From Anticarsia gemmatalis (Eukaryota; Arthropoda; Insecta; Lepidoptera; Erebidae), in contig NC_134751.1 of the NCBI RefSeq assembly GCF_050436995.1, positions 2,604,001 to 2,668,000 on the forward strand: a DNA stretch of 64,000 nt. The letters are read 5' to 3'. The stretch's first letter is position 1. Each line of letters begins with the position of its first letter. The translations under genes and the position numbers were made by a program. Shown in pieces: positions 21,201-35,400 of this stretch. The notes below the pieces were generated by a model. It made no database searches. It saw only the letters and a program-made list of their open reading frames with translations, and was not told the origin of the DNA.

Positions 21201-23375
21201 GTAATTGACTCGTACACATGTCACGAACTACTTTTAATGGTCAACTATCTCTTTGTTTCGAAAGAACATGATAAGCATCTTTCTCAGTAGAACTCCCACT
21301 AAGTGTTTATCCTTAGAATTTTGATTCATGTAATACTGATCCTTGTCAATTATGGCCATTAAAAATTTAAATACCGATTACAAAATGTTAGGGTTAGTTG
21401 TACGTCTTCTATAATTAGCGAGCGACTGGGCGATTCGGAGCGGTCGATTCGGTGGTACCCTTTGTTATTATTTAAATTATAAACGATTAGTCTACCAAAT
21501 ACTGTGCCCGAGGCGACGCGTGCGCCGCTACGTCATCCTTGCATTTAAACTGCGATTTCGTGATTGTTTTTGTCTAGTTTTAGTGAAGGACGAACAAGGA
21601 CGAATGATGAAATTAGCCAAAACAACTTTTTGTCCAACAATAACGTTATTTTCGAGCTGTAAATATAAAGCTTATGTTATTGACCTTTACTGAATTGAAA
21701 TCGAGATAATAGACTTTACCTATGGCAAGTCTCAGTCTATAGTTGAGGTTATGTCGTTCAGGCAGACAATGAGAGACGTCTTCCGAATTCCATTGTAGGA
21801 TCCCGTCGGGAAATCGCAGTTACACGATGCACCGACTTTCCGACTTAGAATGACGAGAATGTACCTAGGGGTACGATGCTAGACTATGATTGGATAGTTC
21901 AATGATATCTAGTTGATATGACGTTCTTTGAAATGTGTTTGTACTTTGAAATAACAAGGAACAAAATACGATACACTAATCAAAATGTCTGAAATAGTTA
22001 ATAGCAAGCTTTGGTCATTAACTTGATACAATGGCACCCGTGCGCAATTTGAAGCATTATCTATTTTGACAGGAATGTTGTTCTAATTTTAAAGTCTCTA
22101 GTGACATTGTAGTAGACATTAACGCCAGGCTTGTTAAGTGGAACTTGACTGAACAGTGAGTTATGTCTGTTATAATTGTTACGTATCCCTTGAATAACAT
22201 AATAATATTTATTATGAGAGTATGATATGTATAATATTCTATGATTTTTTCTTGTGTCGGGGATAAATCGTGCGAATCTCCACTAAGCATTACTCATTTC
22301 CTCAAGTAGCTTTCAAATAGGAATACCGAAGCAAAAAACCTTACCTCGATAAAGGGTGCGTCTAATACACCACTCAAATCTATTGCATAGACCGTGAAGG
22401 CATTCGAGGGCCCTTCGCATATAAGCACCTAAGTCAACAATTTATTGGAGCCCATCTATCAAGACGGACGTCGTCGTATTGTCCAATTGCATTCCTCGTA
22501 CATACTTCTGTAGATAATTTAGTGAGCAACAAATTCTCGCCAGCGGTAATTCTCACAAATTCCCATATAATTAAAGAATAAGATGTTTCAAATAACAAAT
22601 TAATATGTTACCATTATTTTTAGTTCCTATAACTAAACAGAACGGCACATTTCTACGTAAACCACGTGATCGTACGTAGGGAGAATATAACTCCTAGTTC
22701 CGCGGTCATTGATCAGATAACTACAGGATATGATTGAATTGAGAGATAGTGAACTGAATTGCAAAATGTGGTTCAGAAGGGCCTGGAATTAAGATCGAAG
22801 TAGGTATACCAGATACATATCAAAATGTTCGAATTGCAACGTCGGCATTGCTATGTTGGATATATGGTTATTGCCTTTCAGAACCTTTGATGATTATCTT
22901 GTTCATTCATTCCCGATTCAGAAATCGTAGTAATAAGATAAAAAACACAGAGTAATTAATATGTTGTTGTGTGAATAATAAAGCAATCACATCGAGTGAT
23001 GCACTTCGTAGCCAGCTTCAAGACGAGTTAATTAAAAACGATTAAAATATTCATGCAAATGCAGTGTTGAAGTTGGCGGCGTTTTCGCAAGCATTTTCAT
23101 ATCAAGTTTTATCTTTGAGCGTCAGAAATGTATTTTATATAAAATGTTGTGATCTCAAATTATATTATCAATTTGAATTAACGAGCCGACCTTCATCTTA
23201 AGATCCCCAGTCCCCGTTTCAATCATGAAATTGTACGTTTGGATGTTGCGGTGTATTATTAATTTGACATTATATCGGTCTAATTTCGCATGATATAATA
23301 CGAGAGAATATTTACCCCGAGGTCCGGGGGTAAACACCAATTAATCCTGGCAACACGATACATTCGAGGGAGGAG
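18201..23375. other. Intron part 2: mostly AT-rich, a few CpG patches
   Basis: GC-richer patches occur at about 20220-20360 and 21420-21540. A 19-bp AT palindrome (CATAATAATATTTATTATG) is at 22198-22216. No gene, RNA or recognised transposon is seen. Confidence 0.4.
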
Positions 23376-23394
23376 GGGGCGCCCTCTGATGGCA
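23376..23394 (-). promoter_or_regulatory. Candidate CTCF insulator site
   Basis: The minus strand reads GCCATCAGAGGGCGCCCCC, close to the CTCF core CCAsyAGrGGGCGC. The plus strand also carries AGGGGGCGC in a G-rich run. The strong local GC content within AT-rich DNA adds some weight. Single motif matches are weak evidence. Confidence 0.35.
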
Positions 23395-26300
23395 GATTGC
23401 TGCATAATCCCGCTGCATTTCTACTGCTTCCGATGCAATCGGCTAAGAGGGCGTTTGTTAGGGGATCGTTCAATGGACATCACTGGGGCTAATATTTTTC
23501 TTTACATCATTGTTTGGCGGAGAATCGATCAAATTGTATGTGAAACCCTTGTTATTCAACCATTGTCAGTAATAGTAATTGTGTTTTTCAAAACCAAAAT
23601 AACAAAAGTTTAAGAAAGTGTAAATTATATTTATTGTAGATGACATTGCATTAAAATTAACGGACATCTGTTTCAGCAGATGATAGGTGGGATGATAGAT
23701 GATCGGTACGAAAACAATTCCAAAAAAAACTGAACCGCTTCCATCAGTAATTTACCCAAATACGCAGACTAGGGGACTTGAGCTACCCTTGCATTTTATA
23801 TTTCCAAAAGTGTAGGGTTTAAACATTGTTTAATTTTGCTCTTTCACGCTCATTGTCATTTGTCGAGCTGACGTGACAGTCCGTTAGTATTCGTAAGCGA
23901 ACTGCTCTTACTAAATTAAATATCGGTCGCTCAAACATTCACGTTGCGTACAAACTCGAGTAGGTAATAGTACGCACTGCCTGCAGTGCCTACTCAATGG
24001 AAGTTTACGATTGCCATCTCGCCCCCTCTCGAGACAGCGTCGAAGGTATTCGTTAATTACCACGAAACATAACACCGTTAGACGTTAACATGAAACTACT
24101 AAATTAATTTCTTATCTCATATCTTTACATAGTTATACAGAACTGTCAGTTTTCGCATACAATTACCGAACCAACGATTTAAACATTAACTATGAATTTC
24201 GATATTATACCAAGATACGTTTTTTATGTTAGCAAAGCCGTGTGAAAACTTGAGTTGTATTTTGTTTTTTTTCTGGGTACAGTATTTTTTTTGTGTAACC
24301 ATTAAGATTAGTAACAAAAAATGTACGGGATTGTAAAGGAGAGAACGTTTCCCCTAGGTAGTTCTAAACGTTCACGGAAAAAGTTGTGCAATTTTTTTCC
24401 TCCCTATTACTATTCGACTATAAGATTTAAACATATGTAACGATGATATATTAATTCTTAGTAAGTTTGGAAAGAATCGAATCACATGAATATCAAACCA
24501 ATTAAATAGATTTTTATTGGGTGTGTAAGCTGTGTGAGTTTAACAACGTAAATTGATAATTAATTACGGGGCTTGTTGTAATTAATGAATACACCTAATC
24601 GACAGTTTCGTAAAACAGTTAATGCCAATTAAACTAGCCATATTCGCATTGATCGAAGTGCCTTATCCGTAGGCAGGTTACTCAAGAGAAACCCACACGT
24701 CTCAGGAAATAATACCGTAACAAAACGATTTATTCAGAAAAGCGACACGTGCCGAATAAACGTCCAGACTACCCAGTGTCTATACTGTCTATCAATATTT
24801 TATGCACTTTGATACACAATTTAGTAGCTCTACTCGTGGCTGTTTCATTTGACGTTCATGGTTCAAGCTATCCACCTGTCGACCGCCACAGTAATGACTG
24901 TGTTACCGCCATTACTTCAGACTCCTCCACAATATACATTTAGATGTTATCACAACTCGTTATTTCGATAGTTCTCGAGATTACATTCTAGATGATCACT
25001 GAAGTTGATTATTCACGTTTGCGGTAAAACAAGCCGCTATATAAACGCAATTTTTTACTCGGCATTTCAAATTAAAACTTGGATCCGTTCCACTATGAAA
25101 TGTATGTTCTTGCTCACAACAAAAACATTGAGAATAAATCGATAAACCTTTAAAAATACATTCGGATCGATATTCTCGAGTAGAATTCCGTATATCGATA
25201 TTCCCGGCGATCGGGGACGATAAATCAGCGTTCCCCGCGCCCGGCTTGACCATTTTATTAAATTCCGCGATTAAATACCCGCCAGCAACGTTAAACGAAA
25301 ACGTTTCGATATTATCGCGATATCTCGACACCTCTGCTCACCTCGCCCTGTTTATAATTACGAGTTCCTCGGTCGTCCCCTTCGTTATACAAGGGGTACA
25401 TTGCGAGTTCTCGTTTAGCATAGCTCTCGTCAAGGTATGCTTGCATGCAATAGTTTTTGTCATAACTGAGCGTACGGTTTGCTATGGAAATTATTTTATA
25501 AATATATACCAGGAACGAAGACCATTAGTAGTTTTTACAGGCTTTTACGTACGTTGCTTACATGCTTTTAAAGTTAAACTAGTGTAGCTGAAGAGGCTTT
25601 TCACATAAACCGTCATAAGCATAACTAACACTTCCGAGACGTCAGCAAACAAAGTTTATTAGTAAAAGTTGCTTTTTGTCTCCCAAAGTTCTTGCTTGTT
25701 AGTGTAAGTTAACCCAAGTAAAGCTATATTTTCTGCTTTGGTGGCTCTCGGCAGTAATTTGCTTGTATAATTTAGTGTTTTCACCCTTTTTGCATTGTAT
25801 TTTCAAAGTGGAAGTTACTCATTAATCCGAATCTGTTATTCAAATTGCATATTTTCGAACTCACAAATTTTAATGAACTTGCTGCTGTTTGCGATTTCGC
25901 TTACGTTGTTTTGATAAACATTTGTGAAAATATTCAACATTTTGCAAGTCGGAGCGGCAAAATTAAACCTAAATTTCGCTTTCGTCTTTTGCAAATATGT
26001 ATGAGTGCGGATATTGTATGAACTAATTCAGTTTGCTCTAGAAATGAAGCTAAAATTACGGCATAGTTTCTGTTACTTATCAATTCACGTAATATTTCAT
26101 ATTGAATGTAAATCACCGGGAATCCGTGCCAACGCACCGCTATCCGGAAAGTATAAGTGGTCCATTACATACCTATACTTCTATTTTATAAATATTTTTA
26201 CTTATACCTTTGTATCTGTTATTTAAAGTTAGAAAAATATTCTGGCAGTTTTCCTAAAACAGCAACGTATTTTAAACATTATTGAATGCTTAATGGTAAC

Positions 26301-29300
26301 TAGATGCTGAATACATAAAATAGAAAATTTTAATTCCGGACGAAATTGGAAATGTACCGAAAATCACCATGCGGAAGTTCACACAGATTTTTGACACTCC
26401 CCATAATTAACTTACGATTTGTATTCCAGCGTAACTCCGTCACGGTGTCAATCGTCACAAAATATAAATGAAATAAGTTTCAACTCAAACCAAACATTAT
26501 CCCCTAGTACCCTTCAAAAGGAATTCGGTTCCCCTTCGTTACCGTCTCCAAGCAGGTGTGACAGCCGGTTTAGGAGCCCCACCTAACGTGGAAACTCACA
26601 GGACCTGTTCACCGTTCACCTAATGGTAAACACGACAAAAAATTACTTGTTCATGTTCATCCATACATCATAATGCATAAGCTTGATTTTCTACCTGTGT
26701 TATTACCTCATGTTTTATACACATTTTTACGTGCCGGTTTAAATCACGACCGATTTTTCCAAAAGTTTTAGCTAAGATATATTTATAATTTTCGATTTAT
26801 ACACTTCAGATATTGGATCCTATGGAATCTATGTAATCTTCGAAAGCAAAGTCAGTGCTGATGAACTATTTAGCGTTATTTTGCAATTATATTTTTAGTT
26901 GAAAATTACACTACGTGAGATAATTTCCATCCCAAGCGGAAGCTTTTACAATCACATTACCGTAACAGTGTAGGACGGACCACCCCTTGTTGAAAAGCAT
27001 TCCTATATTGGTCTCTTTCTATCCCACGTTGCCTCTGATCTTCTCGCTCTTTCACAGGATGTAGCCTGAAGTTTCAACGCTATTTCTTAATGTTTTAATA
27101 CTTTGTGTATGGTGTCGTGACTTGGTGTTAGAAGTAGAAGTGTATATGATCATGGCTATCGAACAACTCTGACCTAAACCGATGAAGGCTCATCGACTTT
27201 AGCAGTCACGACTCTCTGTAATGAGAGAACCACTATCCGGGACCATAATATTTTGTACGGCCTAAATAATAAAATACGCTATAAAGTTTACTATGATCGT
27301 TATTTGAGCATTTAAGTGTTAAAGTATTTGTTTTCACTTTATATTAATGTTTGGCAGAGATACGTATAGGAAAACCTACTCGACCATCGAGTAACAATTA
27401 GTTGGTTTAGCAAGCTTTGGTTCGGAGTTCTGTGCAATAGGCTGTGCCTAATATGTCCTAAGCAACAACCTTGTACCAAATTTCTTTCGTTCTGAACATC
27501 TCTTTGCTACGGAAAGCACAAAGGAAATTGGTCCAATACATGTTATTCTTAATTAATTTAAAATGTTCAGTTTCGTTTATTTTTACTTTATATTCTTTTA
27601 TTGTAATTCTTCAGAGGCTATAACATATTTCCTAGAGAAGTCCCTATAACATAATTCTAGCATCTTCTAAATTTCTTAACAAAGGGGAGTCCATTATTTG
27701 TGTATGTTTATTTTATTATGTGACGTTAATGTGATCACGGAGTGGATGTATGAAAGGTTTTAATGACGTAATTAATGTCACCGGTTCTAAGTGGCTCCGA
27801 GGAAAATACGATTATTACATCAATAAGTCTCTGTTTAGCTTTGTATGCTTGTATGTGGAAATTTATTCGCATGAGAGTTTTAGAGATAGCCGAAAAGTTG
27901 TGTTTCCGATCGCGCTTGTTTATATGAATTTATAAACAATTATACGAGACTAAATGGGTTAGTAGCCGTGTCGCTTTCGTCACCTTTAATTTTACATTTA
28001 TTTTAAACAATAACATTTTTCATGATGTTGTGGAAAAAATAACGTTGCTCATAAACTTTATACTAAAAGCATGATGCCTAAGATCCCACCCCTTTGCCGT
28101 CCGCCTAAACTTTTAATAGTTATTACTACCTGACAACACCAACAAATTAGCCTTTATTTATACACTACGTAGGTACATCACGTGACTAAACCGTGTAAAC
28201 CTTTTAATTCGAAAGTTATTTCTTTATTGCAATATCGATACAAAACACTATGTTTTGTTTGAAACAAAAAGGCAAGTGCTGACAAGCTGTGCGGGCACAC
28301 ATTAATAACACCATGTGCATAGCACGCGACAACTTAGAAAGGTCTAATGTCATCGACCTAGAACATCTGCTGCTTTACATACAGCCTGCTAGGAATTATA
28401 TCAAAAGGTGTAAACTATTTGCGCGATGACTATACAGGTTGTTTGTGATTTTGTTCCTTTTATATCGTGCTTAGATTATTGATACCTGTATAAAGATGTT
28501 CATTTATACGCCCACACATCGTGATAAAAAGGAGTACGACTTTTGTTTTACACATAGTACCTGATTGATTCTCGATTTAGTTTGATTCTCGAAAAAAAAA
28601 CAAATTAGGAACCGCGGATTTGAAGATCAAGGCGTAATCCAAATTCCCAAACTGACGTTCCACGTTATATTAATTGATTAATAATGTGGAAATTACGGTA
28701 TGTGATAAGCAGCCGAAATCTGATTACTAATTTGCGGTAATATTATTATCGCAAATTACACTTACCTATCAGCTGTTGACAAAAAGAGCATGTGTAGTGT
28801 GTAGGAGAGCTTGCAAAGTGCACTATACCCGTTTACTAGAAATTTTAATATATCATTAGAATACCCTTGAATATCACGTAAAATTTATAACACAGATGTG
28901 CAATTTAAGAGTGGGGTTGGAAACTCTCATTAGTGTTCAAAATATAACGAATTAAACGTTTTGCTAACCTGATTCAATGCCAGTTGATAATCTGGCGTAG
29001 GGGAAGCAATCTAATTATCGAGCATCAACAATAGCAGTATAAAACGTCCTTTTGTTAGGAGAGCAGTTCACAGTTGTCCACCCTCACGGTATAAAGTTAT
29101 CGCGTTAGTGTCCATTAGCGATGCGTACGTGCCCCGGCACTGTACATCTGCCTTAATACTAATAGCTCGATAAATTGTTATTATTGTTTTTGCGATAAAA
29201 CGCCAAGGGGGGACCACGACCTCAAAAGAAATGTTTGGAAACATCAAACTTATCAAAGATTATTTATTTTCTGTTAACGTGTTTTATTATTGTCTATCGA

Positions 29301-32277
29301 AAGTCCAATGGTTTTTATTGTTCCAATAGTAATGAGTGGCAGCTGTGGCGCCGCGGGGGAGAAATGTCACGGCTCCACTCATTATATGGACAGGACAATG
29401 AACATCCCCGCGATCAACCCATTTTGTTATTTACTCATCCGAAAGGGCGCCCTCGCCAAATATAACGTGCTATCGACCGACTATCACAATACTGGCTTTT
29501 CGCAAAACATTACTTCGATAAGATAATAACTACACTCCTTTGATAAACTGTCACGTTTTGTTTGATCTCTGCATCGCGTGCTCATGTATATTGAAAACGA
29601 ACGTATCTTTAAAAGCGAATCCATAATGCGTTTATATCGTGAGTGCAGATTACAAGTGTTATGAAATTAAATGCATGTGCATTTCTAAACCGGACACTCG
29701 GACCGCACAGACGGGGAAGCGTCGAACATCGGACAATTATGGCAACCACTTAAATTGGAAGTCGACACCCACTGGCGCACCTTGCCGCGAAAAACAAAGA
29801 ATATGCCGTTGAAAAACAGAAATCGATTACACAATTACAAAGACGCGAAGTAGTTGTTTGATTTATTCGTTGTCCACGTACGACGATTGCATAATTGAGG
29901 CGCCTGCACTTGAAACTGGTTCGATATTTCATAGTAGCATTTCGATTTTATACGTGTTTTTTGCACCGGGTGCGACATTAATATGCATTCGAAGCGCGTG
30001 CCGTCGGTCAGCTGTATCTTCTATGCGGCCGCAAGCTGCGCGCGCCGTAAAAGGAAACAAGACTTGTGGATGGATTACGGCGATTACATCGCAATTATCC
30101 GTGCGAGCCGAGAGCTGCCTACGTAACATTGGAGCACTTTCGCGATCTTTGTTCCGCGCGACATTGACCTTGTGGCGCGGGACTTATGTAATGTTTTTTC
30201 GGCGTCCGCTCAGTTGCCATTGAACTTGCTCTCCACATATACATGCGTAAACACGCGTCAGTGATTACCTTGTGAGGGTTCATTATCACATTTAGCACCG
30301 ACTTGAACGTTTTGTGGACGTAAAATAAGCAGGTTCGCGTTAGCCACACTCATCGGCATTGGTATGGCCGCGTCGTAACGCGATATTCGCATGCGCTGTG
30401 CGAACGTTTTTATCGCTCGCCCATGTCTTGACGAGCTCTGCAGATGGCATTCACGATGCAGGCTTGAAGTTTTTACTGTCACCGACTCGAGCCACACTTG
30501 GACAGTTATGTCGCTGACTCCTCAAGAATCTTTAATTTTCTTTGGTTATGTTTGCACCGATGGAAATCGTATCTACGTTCGGATCTGGAGAGTCCGGTTT
30601 TCTAATGAGAGCACGTCGCCCGCATTATTGGTATAACTGTGAGTTTGCGCTGCGGGTTCGAGGAGTGCTCCGAGTGCACTCAAAATATTAACCGTGTAAC
30701 GAGCCTGTCTCGTACCTTTCAAATATTTTTTCCATGTGGATGCACGATTATGTGATAATCCCACACTACTGCTCACGGTTGAATATAAACTGACAGTAAT
30801 TGTCTCATTGTCTAAACGTCACTTAAATTATGATAGTAGCGCGATAACTCCTGCCGCGGCACGTGACGTATTTGGATAATGAAAGTCAAGGTGCAACGTA
30901 CATAATAACGAAATTTCATTGTAAAGCCGTAAAAGGGGCTGAAACATTCGCGGCACGTCGCCAAAGAATCGTTAGTAAGCTGATGTTATCGTAAGACAAA
31001 CTCTTGAACAGGACTTGGCCTATAGCCTAAAACTTGTTCTAAATACCGTTTTTGCCGATTTTGTGGTAATGAAACGTAGATGACAGCTCACGTGTTCAAC
31101 ATGTGTGCACGTTTTAGGAAAGTCACTATTATAATGTAGCTGTTACTAGATAGTAGACTGAGATAAGGCTTTAATTCGTATCCAAAATTATGCAGAGTAA
31201 TTTTTAACTTTACTACTACTTTGCTTAGGCATTTTTATTATCTAACAGTATTAAATACTACGTAGATTGGTGTGTTATATGGGACAAGTCTAAAATCTAT
31301 TCTGCAATACTTATTCTTTGAACTAACTACAAAAATTATTAATATTGAAATCCGTAGAGTTCAAAATAAATTAAACTTAAACACTTGACTTACCCTCAAT
31401 ATTTTCTTAAATAAATCCCTTGCTGTAAGTTAATGCTGGATGGTAAGCCACCCACGAGGCGGTCGGTGCCGCGGGCGAATCTTGTGATGCGGCGAGACGT
31501 CTCGAGTGTCGAAGCTACCTGTGTTCATTGCTACATAATTAATGGTAAAAGCCAACCCTTAAGTATATTGAACTGTACAGAAACTAACTATGAAGTCATT
31601 AGTCGGTTCGGTGCTTCTCGCGAGTGTTGTTCATCAATCATTTTAATAACGCTATTAGAAACACGTTGATGTACAAATTGTATCGTGTACATGCTAAACT
31701 GTTGCTAATAAAGTCCTTTTAAACCCTAAAGATAAAAAAATAACTTAACTTTATAGTGATTAAGAATTATGATACTACACAACCAAGCAAGCATAAACTT
31801 GGATCGAACTTCACAATTACATCTTCTACAACCATCAATGTCTACGAAATAAACCACCTTTACCTACAGAGCTACATCAATATTATCCTGCCATCTACCA
31901 ACACAAATACACCTAACCTCGCCGAAACAATTAAATTCCTTTCAAATAATTACGCGTGGAATGAGCGGAAAATGTGTCGGAAACTACCGGCTAGTGAAAT
32001 TTAATCCAGCATGATTTTGAACTAATTTCGACTAGCTATTGTTCGGCAGACTGGGCCAGACACCTATTAACTACCAGTTAATTTATAATACGGTGGAGTT
32101 TCGCTTTTCATTTATGTTGCATGTACTAAGTTTGGAGAGTTAGTTTGTCTTTGTTGAATCGTTTGGGGAGGTCGAGTGTGAGATGTTTTATTTGCGGTTT
32201 GCGGTGACATTTTGCTTCCTTTATTGTTATAAAAAGTTTGCAGTGCCATCTGGGTTGGTTGATTTTAGTGTTTCTTT
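23395..32277. other. Intron part 3: alternating AT-rich DNA and CpG-rich patches
   Basis: CpG-rich patches lie at about 25180-25380 (with TATCGATA at 25193-25200), 29330-29470 (palindrome AGGGCGCCCT at 29444-29453), 29990-30230 and 30340-30500. A T-box-like AGGTGTGA is at 26554-26561. No supportable exon or transposon is found. Confidence 0.4.
28729..28757. repeat. 29-bp near-perfect palindrome
   Basis: The arms AATTTGCGGTAAT and ATTATCGCAAATT pair with one mismatch around a TAT centre. It could be a dimeric protein-binding site or a cruciform-prone spot. Confidence 0.55.
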
Positions 32278-32462
32278 GCAATATTAATGAGTAAAAAACT
32301 AATTGAAAAGTGTGTAAATAGCAGTATATTTACAAATTCCTACAAAAAAGTTTAAGCAATAATGTAGTATTGTTTAGCTATCATTATTTCAGAGAAGAAA
32401 GTTTTTTTTGCTGATATGGGCATTTCTTATTTTTCAATTAGTTTTTTTCTCATTAATATTGC
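32278..32462. mobile_element. 185-bp foldback MITE with 32-bp inverted ends
   Basis: The left end at 32278-32309 starts GCAATATTAATGAGTAAAAA. The right end at 32431-32462 is its reverse complement with one mismatch in 32. The interior is AT-rich and non-coding. Target duplications are not clear, so the boundaries could differ by a few bases. Confidence 0.7.
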
Positions 32463-35400
32463 TATGCTATGTAAGTAGCTAATCATAAAGTTCACAGATA
32501 TATCACTGAGTCGATGTGATATTTTCAACATAAATAACATTTACAATTACATACCTTTATTAATGCCTCTTTTCTTGTCTTGAAGCCATTATTTATCCCC
32601 ATTACAACACAAGTAGTGGGCAGACAGCAATAAACATTAAATACTTATGTAAATTTAACTTTTACCATCAATTTATTATGATTAACGTTTTTATTTTAAT
32701 TCTCGTGTTAGTATTGTTAGTAATTTTGATTTCCCAGTTACACCAAACTTATCTTTTTTTGAAACACGTTCGTCTATTAAAATCCGTTATTAAGGACCTT
32801 AAAATTAAGTTAAAATGCCAGATAAAGTTTATGGTACCTACCTTTTTTTAGTACTGATACTTTTATCCAAATAGGACTGAATGCAGAATCCTCGCTTTTC
32901 ACAAAACCGAGCCACAATAACTGAATATCAGTACAAAAACACTGTATATAAAACCTCTCAGTACTATAGTTTACTACAAACGGTACTAAAACTCATAAAA
33001 GTAGATTGTAGGCTGTTTTTACTGTAGAATATATCGGTTTAGGAATGGAGTGCAGCGTGTATGAAGGTGCTTATCTAACATTTGCATACGGGACACGGCC
33101 ATTGCATCCGTGCAACTACCGTTATGGTCATTTTTCATATGAACTCGTTCTAAAGTTCATAATATTGTTATTTTAGTCTTGCATATCTGATGGAAAGATT
33201 TCATGTTGAACGGAGAAAAATAAGTTCTTTTGCAATGACTTAAGCTTGTTTCTTAAATAGTTATATATCTATGCTTCTTGTTAAACTGATTTAAGAAAGA
33301 TATCATCTCATTTCTTGCGGTTAGATCTAGACATAATAAGGTTTGTTAACGATTTGTCTCTGTACAGATAAAACTTACCTTATAAAAGCTAATAAACCAA
33401 TACAGTAATAAGAAACCCATTATTCAATGGAAATGGAAAGTTTCCATAAAGAACTAGTGAATAAACTAGCGCCAGAATAGGTCACCCTTCTATATCTAAT
33501 AATCACATCGCCTAAAATTACCCAGTATTGGTATTTGAAGTACGGTACTTACATGCGTCAATTACATGAATTATTCAACACAAAAATCCCTGTAATTATG
33601 TGAAATTACTGCTGTCATCGTCCTTCGCCACCCCACGCACTAACACTAGTGCACCGTTCCGCATTCGACACCACAGTTTTGCACACATTAACATCGTTTA
33701 ATTGTTTCCACACCGTAAACTCGATTAATAAGAAACTTACCCGCTTCATGACCAAGGGAAAAACTGTTCTGTGCGATAAAAAGTGTGTTTTTAACAAGTT
33801 CTAGCGAAGTAAAGTTACGATCTCACACCTGCCGTCAACGGTAACGCTCGAAATCCAAGCAGAGCTTTGTCGGTAAAATAATCCATCATATACCAAATAT
33901 AGTTCAATCAAAATTGAAACTTATTACCATAGCAAAAAGATGCATATTCATATAATATGTAAGTTTGCATCAACAGCTGCAAAAATCCCATATATTCCCC
34001 AATGAGTGCAGATTAATTATCAGAAAATTAACAGGCGGTACTACTGAAGTACCATCGGATGTTGGGAATCACGCAAACGTCACTTTCGTACGCTCAATGG
34101 AGCAATCGTATTATCTTTATTACCTGTGTATAGAGTGACTGTTCTTGCAGAAGTGGTTAGTGGAATAGAAATGGATAGTCGTCACATATTATCACGCGAT
34201 GGCCTTACCTCACGTACCACACAAAAAGTGATCCAGAATAACATCGTGGGAAGATTAGTGTACACCACGACACTTAGTGTTTTATTGAATCTGATTTATT
34301 ATTTGCGATGCTGTCAGCGCAGAAGCTATCTTGATTAAATACATCTTTTTATAACACTCGTTGAAGAATCCAGTATTGCGCTTAATAATTACACTCAGCC
34401 GAATGCCTGGCAGTTAGATTTTTCTTGATGGAAAAAAATAACGACTTAACCTCCTTAATTAATAACAAATCTTTTTGATTGTTGCTTTGTTTACTTTCTT
34501 AAAGATTAATCTTAAAGCGAGAAGTATCAATAAAGTTACGATAAAAGGTAGTCAAACGGTAACTAAGCAAATGTAATTCATGGCGATACGCATCTGAATA
34601 CCGCAAGTTGTTTGTGGGAGCGATTTGGGCTGACGAGGAGTTTTTGATCCGCGAAGCACGCAAGGGAGTCGAGCCGTATTGGTGAAGCCTTAGGGCTGTT
34701 CACTGTACCCCACCCGTCTTGTGTTACGTTATCTCGGATGAGTTTCCCGACGTCATTTATGGAAAAAAGTCGAAGAGATTGTTTGAAACATAAATTAAAA
34801 ATTCTTTTTGGCAATTCATAGGCAGTTTCTGCCTACGATGTGCTAAAAGTACGAGGTTTTTTTATACCATTCTTGTAAGCATTCACAATTTTTAAGTGGA
34901 AGTTATTGAATTTGAAATATTGTTTTGTGTATTATCAGATTTAGCAGACATTGTGGTATAGCCTATATTTTCACGCTCCCGAAGCCAATTATAGATTTCC
35001 CAGCATCAATAAGTAATAGCGTTGTTACGTAAACTGACAACCCCGACTCACCTGAGACAAGTTACGTTCTGATTGAATTCCTCGAGCCTGTGCGTACCCT
35101 AGAGCAGGAGAGAGTCGGCAGTAACTTCGCAACTCCCCGTCGGGCAACATTTAGACGGAATTAAGTGCACTTAATCGTCGGCGCAGGCGCTCTGCCTGGG
35201 GGAACACAATTTGAGCCCGCATTTATAATGTATGCTTTTTTATGATACCTCCTTCCTTGCTGAATTTCTGTTAGGGTACTTACCGCAAAAAATGATTTCG
35301 TGCACTAAAATCGAGAATAATTTCACTTTGGCTGTCGAATGTGAAGAAGTACAGAAGCACAAGAAAGGATTGACGTATGCACGATGAGATGCCACTCGAG

